From the NCBI GenBank assembly GCA_933228675.1, contig OW121741.1, forward strand, positions 75,320,629-75,384,628: a stretch of 64,000 nt of DNA, written 5' to 3'. How positions within the stretch are numbered: the first letter of the stretch is position 1; each line of letters opens with the position of its first letter. Source of the stretch: Stomorhina lunata (Eukaryota > Arthropoda > Insecta > Diptera > Rhiniidae). The position numbers and the translations under genes were made by a program. The notes beneath the pieces were generated by a model. It was not told the origin of the DNA. It saw only the letters and a list, made by a program, of their open reading frames with translations, and made no database searches. Positions 56,291 to 64,000 of the stretch are shown one piece after another.

Positions 56291-57460
56291 TCCAATAAAA
56301 ATAGAAAAGAAACATTTACTGTGTAAAATTCAAAAAAGACTCCCCTTGGACCCTAATACTGATTTATTCTTATGATTCCAAACATTCCCATTTAATCACA
56401 TGAATAACAGACATTCAAATGTTTAACTTAGGGAAAGATTTTATTATGTTTCTCTTCGCAATTTATTTGGTAAATTTTATTAACTGCAAAATCTTATTTT
56501 CATGTTTATTTTGTTTAATTTTGCATTAGACACCCTCTTTTAAGCGAAACAATTACAAGGGCAAAAGTCGAAAAGAAAATGCTTATAAGATTTTCCGAAT
56601 TCCCCAAACGCATATTATTTGATGTATTTGAATCTACTTGTTGTAATACTTAAAAAATTTGCATTTTCATTTTTTTTAAATAAGAAAAAATCTACTAAAT
56701 TCGATTTACTCGCATGCTAAAGTGACTATCAAACGTGTCAAAGTTTACTTCCTATTTTCTCTTAGTCTGTCCGTCCTGCACCCTCAATTGGAAAATTATG
56801 AAACGAAAACAAATTTCATGCTTAATGTCGCGGTTTCGTTACGATTTTACTCGTTTATTGCGAAATTTGTAAAGAACAAATTTTCAAATTTGCATTTTAA
56901 TGCGTTTGGCGTTTGTTATTTGTCTATGGAAATAAGAAAATAAAAAAGTTAAATAATATTTAAAAATAAGATTTAAACGCATATGTACGAATACGTTCAA
57001 AATATTTTAAACAACCATAACACCACTATTGGGTTGGATGACAAATCAACCCCCTCCCCTTTGGATTTTGGTTTTAACTGATGTTTGCTGCTGGTATTTT
57101 ACAAAGTCTTTATGAAATCTAAGTCCTTTTAGAAAAAGAAACATTATATCTCATCATGTCTGCTAAGAGGAAATCGTGACTTTTCCATCAAATCAAAAAG
57201 TCGTTATGTTAAGTTGATTTTTATTTTATTTGCTTTGGGGCGCTACAATGTGCAGTAAAGAATGTGTTAACACTTTCCTTAAAAAATTAAAAATTCTGAA
57301 ATATTTTTATTAATTTTTTAATTGAATCCTTTATTTTATGTGAATGGCAGTACTCCTCATTAATGTGTGCTTTAAACGTTTTCGAAAGCAAATGGGTCCA
57401 TAAATGTTAAACAACATATAGACAAAAAGACGCGAAAATTTTATTTATATTTATAGATTA
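56291..57460. other. AT-rich DNA without recognisable gene
   Basis: No supported gene. The frame at 56722-56943 has no recognisable homology. Confidence 0.4.
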
Positions 57461-57785
57461 TCGAAAAACTATCAAACAATCGTCAAATAATCATCAAACA
57501 GTCGTGAAACAACTATCGAACAATCATTAAAAATCATTGAACAGTCGTCAGTCAATCATCAAACAACCATCAATAAATCTTTAAAAAATCTTCAAACTAC
57601 GGTCATAAAATCACCAGTCAATCATGAAACAATTATCAAACAATCATTAAAAATCTTCAAACAGTCATCAGTCAATCAATCATCAAACAACTGTCAAACA
57701 ATCGTCACACAACCATTAAATAATCATGAAAAATCTTCAAACAATCGTCAGTCATACTATTATCAAACACCGCTTATATTACCAA
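57461..57785. repeat. Degenerate short tandem repeat (ATCATCAAACAATCGTC-like)
   Basis: Imperfect 12-16 bp units such as AATCATCAAACA, AATCGTCAAA and CAGTCGTCAGTCA recur through 57461-57785. Irregular spacing points to an old array. Confidence 0.75.
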
Positions 57786-58059
57786 TATTCGTGCATCCGT
57801 TTTCCTATTTTAGATAAATAAAAAAAAGAGGTCGTAAAAAATGTAGAATCCTACCTTGGACTCAAAAAAAAAAACATTTATAAAGATAAAAATGTCTTCA
57901 TTGGTCCATCCGTTCTCAAGATATACAATTTTAAAGAAAAGGGGAATTCTATCCCCATTTTTCAATTCCCAGGTCCTCGTTGGTCCATTTTCAAAAAGAG
58001 AAAAACTATCCTATAGTATAAAAATATACACATTTAAAATTTTAATTAATTGGGTAAAA

Positions 58060-58885
58060 TCGTTTTCATTTGACTTATATGGAAGGGGTCACGCCCACTT
58101 GAGATTAAAAAAAAAACTGGATTATTTTACCCACCGGTCACACACATACAATCAAAATTTCTGAAAAATCGGTCATCCATATATGTCATTTTTAATATTT
58201 GACTTATATGGGAGGGGTCACGCCCATTTGAGATTTCCAAAACAAAAACATAGCCTATTTTACTCACCGGTAACTCCTTATATACTGTAGAAATTAAAGA
58301 AAAACCGGTCGGCTCGGTTCTTAATATTTTAATATTTTGCTTATATGGGAGGCGACACGCCCACTTGAGATTTCAAAAGAAACCTGGACTATTTTACCCG
58401 CCAGTCACACCTTAACATACCGTCAAAATTTCTGAAGAATCGGTCCACAGGGTCATCCATGTCTGTCATTTTTTAATATTTGCCTTATATGGGAGGCGTC
58501 ACGCCCACTTAAGATTTAAAAAAAAAATAGCCTATTTCTAAACCTTAATAACTGTCAAAATTTCAGAAAAATCGGTAAGCTCGATCATCTATATTTGTCA
58601 TTTTAATATATGAGTTATATGGGAGGGGCTCCGCCCACTTGAGATTTCAGAAAAAAGCCCTGCCCCTTTTAAACCACCGATCACACCTTACCATACTGTC
58701 TTAATTTCAGAAAAATCGGTCATTTCGGTCATCCATATTTGTCATTTTAAATATTCGACTTATATGGGAGGGGTCAGGCCCACTTGAGATTTCAAAAAAA
58801 AACTTAACCTAAAACTGTATCCACCGGTTACACCTTAACATATTGTCAAAATTTCAGAAACATTGGTCCGCTCGGTTATCTATAT
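58060..58885 (+). repeat. About 137-bp tandem repeat, six units
   Basis: Units start with TTATATGGGAGGGGTCACGC near 58074, 58203, 58341, 58485, 58616 and 58760. Each is followed by CCCACTTGAGATTTC, an A-run, CACCGGTCACACCTTA, AAAATTTCAGAAAAATCGGT and CATCCATATTTGTCATTTT. Spacing is 129-144 bp. The open frame seen in part of it is incidental. Confidence 0.85.
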
Positions 58886-58889
58886 TTAT

Positions 58890-59040
58890 CATTTTTACGC
58901 CCACCATCAAAAAGAATGGGGGCTATATTGAGATTGTCATTCCGTTTGTAATTTCCTTAATATTGGCTCAAAAATCAAAAGCGATATATATTCTGAATCC
59001 TTATGAAATTCTAAGACAATTTAGCGATGTCTGTCTGTCC

Positions 59041-59094
<54 letters not shown>

Positions 59095-60435
59095 TTTGCC
59101 TGTCTGTCTGTCTGTCTGTCTGTCCGTCCGTCTGTCTGTTGAAATCACGATAACACCTTAACGAAAGGAGATATCTCACTAAAACTTAGTAAAAACATTC
59201 TTCATCTCTGAGAAAATTTTGGTATTGAAATTGGGCAAAATCGGTTAACATTTGACCATAGCTCCCGTATAACCTCACCTACGCTAATCGCTTATTTGCT
59301 AATAAATAACAAACTATAATAGCTATGATGATCAAATTTGGTATATAAAAGTTTTGCATAAGCCCTAGGCAGCATATACAATTTCATCACATTTAGTCAT
59401 AGCTCCCATACAAAAAACTTACGGAAACATCCAAAATTTTACCTTAAATATACTTAAATGCCAATAAATCTAAAACTATTATAGATATAACCACTAAATT
59501 TAGCACGAGGAGGTCTTATGTCAATGCCAACGAATATGCAAAATTTTGTCGCAATCGGTCACCATTTGACCATAGCTCCCATATAAAAAACTTACGGAAA
59601 CACAAAAATACAAAAAGAAAAGGGGGTTTATGTCCGTCTTTCCGTCAGATAAAAGCGCGATAGCTCCTTAATGAAAAGGGCTACATCAACAAAATTTTAC
59701 AAGGGGAAGTCTTATGTGAATGCCAGCCAGTGTGCAACATTTTGTTACAATCGGTTACTATTTGAACATAGCTCTCATGTAAAAAACTTACAGAAACACA
59801 AACATACAAAAAGAAAAGGGGGTTCCGTCAGAGAAAAACGCGATTGTTCCTTAACAACAAGAGCTAGAGAGACAAAATTTAGAAGAGGTATTTTCGGTAT
59901 GTTATAGAAGTTGTGTGCTTAAAATGGATAAAATCGGTTTACATTTAGTTAGAGCTCCCATATAACCCTGCCTCGGGAATCACATTTATGCTGATAAATT
60001 GAATAAAATTGTAAAATCTATGACTACTAAATTTAGAACAGAGAAGTTTTTTGCAACTTTCAGTCAGTATGTCTAATTTTATAGGAATCGGTCCATTTTT
60101 GACCATAGCTTTCATATTAAAACCGCTCCCGGTAACCACTAAAATGCCACAAACGCCAGTTAAAAGCTATTAAATTATAAACTATGTCAGCTATGGCCAC
60201 TAAATTTTGCGCAAATAAACTTTATATTAACACCAGCCAATATATAAAATTTTGTAATAATCGGTCAATATTTGGCTATAGTTCTTATATATATAACATC
60301 CCCGTTTTATATATACAATCAAAAAGATTTGGAGATACATTCAGTATATTAAGATTGCATCTACGAAATTAGATAGCTATCAGTCAATATTAGGTCCAGA
60401 CTTTATACACGGTAGATGCATTAGGTAGATGCATT
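58890..60435 (-). repeat. Dispersed repeat family D, reverse copy
   Basis: Begins with CCCACCATCAAAAAGAATGG, the inverse of the D 3' end, then the GTCT microsatellite and many D phrases in reverse (CATAGCTCCCATATAAAAAA, GTCAGATAAAAGCGCGATAG). It is the longest D copy, about 1.5 kb. The 5' hairpin end is not found; it stops near a duplicated GGTAGATGCATT. Confidence 0.75.
59029..59145 (+). repeat. (GTCT)n microsatellite
   Basis: About 25 copies of GTCT with occasional GTCC and a TTTTGCC interruption near 59093. It expands the short core that other D copies carry in a few units. The Cys-Leu-Ser-Val frame through it is an artefact. Confidence 0.95.
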
Positions 60436-60739
60436 TCAGAAAAATCGGTCCGCTAGATCCTTCGGAGATCCTTCCCAACAAACAACTTACAAACAGACGC
60501 GGACATTTTTTTTATAGATATAGATTTTGAAAAATAAATTTTTTTAAATATCCCTAAGGTATGTTACAAAAAATTTTCGTAAAAGTTTTCGATCGATATT
60601 GAATACCGCGATAGAACAGAAGTAGAACAAAACTTATAAAAAGAATCTGAGACAATCGATCTTGACTTGGTTCTGCTACCGTATTAATCGGACCCGGAAC
60701 TGAAAGAATGTTATTAATGTATTCGCTAAATGGTCTCTA
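60436..60739. other. Spacer without recognisable gene
   Basis: CGATCGATATTGAATACCGCG near 60588 resembles an end of the 325-bp MITE at 32394-32718. Nothing else is supported. Confidence 0.4.
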
Positions 60740-61053
60740 TATATATATATAATTCCCCAATAACATTCCAATTGGAACAAGGGGTACTTCTCTCAGACAA
60801 TGAGCTGCATCCGATTCTATTTTTAGACTCATTGAAAGGGACCTACATTTTAACTCCGGCTCCGAACGACAAATGCATTAGTTAGAGAAGTTTTACATAG
60901 CCTAATACTCAATAACCAGTGAATAGCTGAGTTATGAGGTGAACCGACGCTTTTTTGGAAAATTTATTTTTTTCAAGTGGCTCTGGCCAGGGATCGAACT
61001 TGGGACCTCTGTATGCTAGGCGGATGGCTAACCTGCTATACCATGGCGGCTCA
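60740..61053 (-). mobile_element. Full-length tRNA-derived SINE
   Basis: Read on the minus strand from 61053. A tRNA-like head starts GAGCCGCCATGG, with A box TGGTATAGCAGGTTAG and B box AGTTCGATCCC. A body of about 230 bp is shared with 7264-7501, and an AT-dinucleotide tail follows. It is flanked by CTAAATGGTCTCTA (60726-60739) and CTAAATAGTCTCTA (61054-61067), a 14-bp target duplication with one mismatch. That is direct evidence of retrotransposition. Transcription would be by RNA polymerase III from the internal boxes, and mobility would depend on a partner LINE. Confidence 0.85.
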
Positions 61054-61067
61054 CTAAATAGTCTCTA

Positions 61068-62349
61068 GAGAACTTAAAAACTGATACTTAATTTCATAAA
61101 AAGCATCTTCAGGGTTCGTGATCAATGCCAACGATGTAGTATTTGGGCACACTATTCGATATGACATCCAAGAGCATGTAATCCATCGTTATAAAGTCTC
61201 TATTTGATGTCGGCATAGGGCTGGCAGCTACATAGATCATTTAAGAACATTGTTCGTCAGCACATCACTCTCGTAGTTTGATGATTGATCGCTTCTTTAA
61301 CCCGAATTAATGACTTGGATATCTATAGCATGTGGTTTCATTCAAAATTTCACTTTAGTGGTCTAGGGTATCCAATAGTCAACCTCGACCGACTATACTC
61401 GCTTTTAATAGATTTTCGAAATTTGTACTGCTTTTTGAAGCTGCTTCATAACAAACGACATAACCAAGAACAATTATTGTTTCGTTATCGTTTATGTTAT
61501 TTTAAACCAATTTTTTTTTTTAAATTTTATTGTCATCAATGTTCAATATATAACTACAAGGAATCATAAATCCCACCCCATTTTTTCCTTGGCATAGCTA
61601 ATAATTTCCCAATTTTATTTACATAAAATTTCCATACCATCTGCACTTGTTTTTTTACACTTCTCTATTTGGCTTTCCTTAAGTTCAGTTGCCATTTGGC
61701 CGTGTTAAATCTATTGTTTCAGTACAAATAAAAATTTGTTATGCCCTCCTTATTATCCTTGTTTATCTGGATATACCATTTGCTGTGCATCCTTGTTTAT
61801 TGTCTGTGTTTTATTTTAGATTTTTTCGCTTGATATTTACCTTTAACTTTTCAGTTTAACTTCAGTTGCTATCTGTCGATACAAATATTTGTTATTTTTA
61901 AAATCTGATTGGGTTTCTTTTAATTTTACGCTTATTGGTTTTTGGCAATCGCCTGTGCAAATAAGTTTCAACAGCGATAAGCCGATTTATGTAGTTGTCG
62001 TCTTCAAATCGATTTAAGTATTTATATTGAATCCTGTTGATGTTTTAACTAAAAACAAAAAAAACCATAAACTAGTGTTAAGTAAAAGATCCCCCTATAT
62101 ATTACAGATAATCTTGAAAGCGTGCCTTTTTTTTAGACCTACTCAATAGCCGAAAAATAATAATCAAGGAAAGGTATTTTGGGGGAAATATTTAAATATT
62201 GTGATTTTTTAATGAAGAAAATTATTTGCTCTGTTACCTTCACAGTTGATGTGATTGGGTCAAATTATGTAAAATTAACTTAAACTTTTATGGAGGAGAA
62301 ACAAATAAGAGTAAAATCAGATTTTATTTCCCTACAGAAATCATTTATA
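61068..62349. other. AT-rich DNA without recognisable gene
   Basis: No supported gene or repeat family. Short frames such as 61285-61569 have no recognisable similarity. Confidence 0.4.
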
Positions 62350-63647
62350 ATGGGTGTTTTTTTTTAGAGGTATAGAACTTCGAATTGAAATAAAACACAA
62401 GAAAATCGTTTCAATGTCCATCAATTTGGCTTTATTGGAAGGATAATTTTATGCCATTAATGTTTAAATATGATTTCGGGCATGTGGCCGCCGCGGCTGG
62501 CTCGAATAAAGCCAATTCTACAGGTCCAATTTTCAACTACTTTTTCGAGCATTTGGAGCCGTATGTTGGCAATAACGCCACGAATGTTGGCTTCCAAGTC
62601 CCCTAACGTTTCTGGTTTGTTGGCGTAAACGAGCGACTTCACATATCCCCAAAGAAAATAATCCAGTAGTGTCAAATCGCACGATCTTGGTGGCCAATTG
62701 ACAGGTCCATTCTGCGAAATTATGCGCTCATCGAATGTTTCCTTCAATAAATCAATTGTGACGTGCGCTGTGTGGCATGTAGCGCCGTCTTGTTGGAACC
62801 ACAACTCATCCACATTCATGCCATCCAATTGGGGAACAAAATAGTCGGTTATCATGGCTCTATACCGGTCTCCATTTATGGTAACTTACTCTCCAGCATT
62901 ATTTCGGAAGAAGTATGGCCCAATGACTCCACCAGCCCATAGAGCACACCAAACAGTCAGTTTTTGTAGATGTAATGGCGTCTCAAGGGTCTCATGTGGA
63001 TTCTCTTCACTCCAAATGCAGCAATTTTGCTTGTTGACGTAGCCATTCAACCAAAAATGAGCCTCATCACTGAACAAAATTTTGCGATGAAAATCGGCAT
63101 CGAGATCAATCTCATTTTCGGCCCATACACCAAAATCACGACGCACTGCATGGCCTCGCGGCTTTAATTCTTGCATAAGCTGGATCTTGTAAGGTCGCAA
63201 GCCAAGATCTTTGCGCAAAATCTTCCATAAAGTTGATGGACAAAGCTCCAATTGCTGTGCAAGGTGGCGAATCGATTCATTCGGGTCCTCTTCAACACTT
63301 TGCTCTACAGCGGCAATTGTTTCTTCGGTGCGCACTGTTCGACGTCGCTGCGGATGCGTATTATCACATAGAGTAAACGTAGTGCGAAAACGATCCATGG
63401 TTAACCGAATTAATTGCTCTGATGGACGATTATGTCGACCATAAAATGGACGGAGTTTGCGGTAAACTTCGCGAACTGAACCATTATTTTCGAAATAAAT
63501 TTGCACGATTTGCAAGCGTTGTTCTTTTGTCAACCTGTTCATGATGAATCCAAACTAAATATTAATCACTTGACAGCTGACAAAATGGCCGCCAGTTAAA
63601 AAAGTGATGCCAACTTAACGTTCTATACCTCAATAAAAAACACCCGA
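62350..63647 (-). mobile_element. Near-intact mariner element, DD41D (rosa-like)
   Basis: 1298 bp between TA dinucleotides (62348-62349 and 63648-63649). The imperfect terminal inverted repeats are about 30 bp: GGGTGTTTTTTTTTAGAGG and TATAGAAC on the left, GGGTGTTTTTTATTGAGG and TATAGAAC inverted on the right. It encodes one transposase frame on the minus strand. Size, ends and target fit a mariner. Confidence 0.88.
62457..63542 (-). pseudogene. Mariner transposase with one in-frame stop
   Basis: 361 codons from ATG at 63542 (MNRLTKEQRLQIV). The N-terminal part has paired helix-turn-helix-like segments (EVYRKLRPFYGRHNRPSEQL; IRHLAQQLELCPSTLWKIL). Catalytic residues are D159 (FSDEAHFW), D252 (FQQDGATCH) and D294 (LLDYFLWG), with 41 residues between the last two, the DD41D spacing of the rosa group. 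The only lesion is a TAA at codon 219 (62886-62888), between the first and second catalytic Asp, in NNAGE-stop-VTING. Both sides stay in frame to the end. It catalyses cut-and-paste excision and insertion at TA when intact; this copy would make only an N-terminal fragment. Confidence 0.9.
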
Positions 63648-63649
63648 TA

Positions 63650-64000
63650 TGTATTTCAGGCTCATATAAACTATGAAATCCATTGTAAAAAAAAATCTCA
63701 CAAGTAGGCCCTTACTTATATTAGAGAAAGCGTCTAAGTGCCTTCCCAGTAAGAAAAAAGGTTTATTCTCAAATTGAGGATGATTTGAAAATAAATATTT
63801 TTTCAAAGGTCAAACGTTTGATACCGATTTGATACTGATTTGAGAATAATAGCGTTCTCAACAAAAAGGGGACTTTATTGTCAAATTGAGAAATGCCTTT
63901 ATTCTCAAATCATTATCAAATCTTATTCTCAAAGGTTTTTCAAATGTGGATATCATCTTCATGTGGAACATAAATAAAATGGCGTTGCATTTTTGATATT
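63650..64000. repeat. AT-rich sequence with recurring TTCTCAAAT motifs
   Basis: From about 63745 (CCCAGTAAGAAAAAAGG) to the window edge, variants of TTTATTCTCAAATTGAG and GATTTGAGAATAA recur in both orientations. It may be the beginning of another non-autonomous element that continues past the window. Confidence 0.4.

Noticed and set aside
58843..59142. 99-codon frame with Cys-Leu-Ser-Val repeats
   Set aside because: Translation of the GTCT microsatellite within the D repeat.

Overview
This is an AT-rich, repeat-dominated stretch of a eukaryotic nuclear genome. The likely source is a higher (calyptrate-type) fly. The inference rests on insect-type BEL/Pao and Ty3/gypsy retrotransposons, rosa-like (DD41D) mariners, Jockey-like LINE debris, short dispersed repeats with GTCC/GTCT microsatellites, and long AT-rich minisatellites. 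I found no convincing host protein-coding gene, rRNA gene or functional tRNA gene. It reads as heterochromatin-like intergenic or intronic DNA built from nested mobile elements.

Layout. 1-7.1 kb: a dispersed repeat carrying 132-bp tandem units (family A), two decayed DD41D mariners, a remnant of a DD34D mariner, and a short dispersed element inserted into another copy of itself (family B). 7.2-10.5 kb: a 30-bp minisatellite with a SINE inserted in it. 12-13 kb: a second, degenerate minisatellite. 13.6-19.9 kb: a complete BEL/Pao element on the minus strand (intact 1684-aa Gag-Pol, 283-bp LTRs differing at one base, 5-bp target duplication) inserted into a LINE fragment. 20-34 kb: family D repeats, a 32-bp minisatellite with a 200-N gap, a TA-flanked 1.3-kb element with tRNA-like modules (family C), a piggyBac-like TTAA element with a LINE fragment inside it, and a foldback element. 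34.97-41.17 kb: a complete Ty3/gypsy element with LTRs that look identical, intact gag, pol in the -1 frame, and a third small ORF. 41-54 kb: more copies of A, B, C and D, a region with a recurring GC-rich motif, LINE debris and tandem tRNA-like sequences. 54.4-56.3 kb: the 32-bp minisatellite again, on the opposite strand. 57-64 kb: tandem repeats, a reversed D copy, a full-length SINE with a 14-bp target duplication, and a 1298-bp mariner whose transposase has a single in-frame stop.

The working genes all belong to the two LTR retrotransposons. Gag packages the RNA. Pol supplies protease, reverse transcriptase/RNase H and integrase. Both elements carry primer-binding sites matching tRNA-Lys 3' ends. 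The least explained pieces are the third gypsy ORF, which sits behind a splice-acceptor-like sequence, and the shared hairpin plus subterminal-inverted-repeat architecture of families B and D. Family assignments come from motifs read by eye; no database search was possible.
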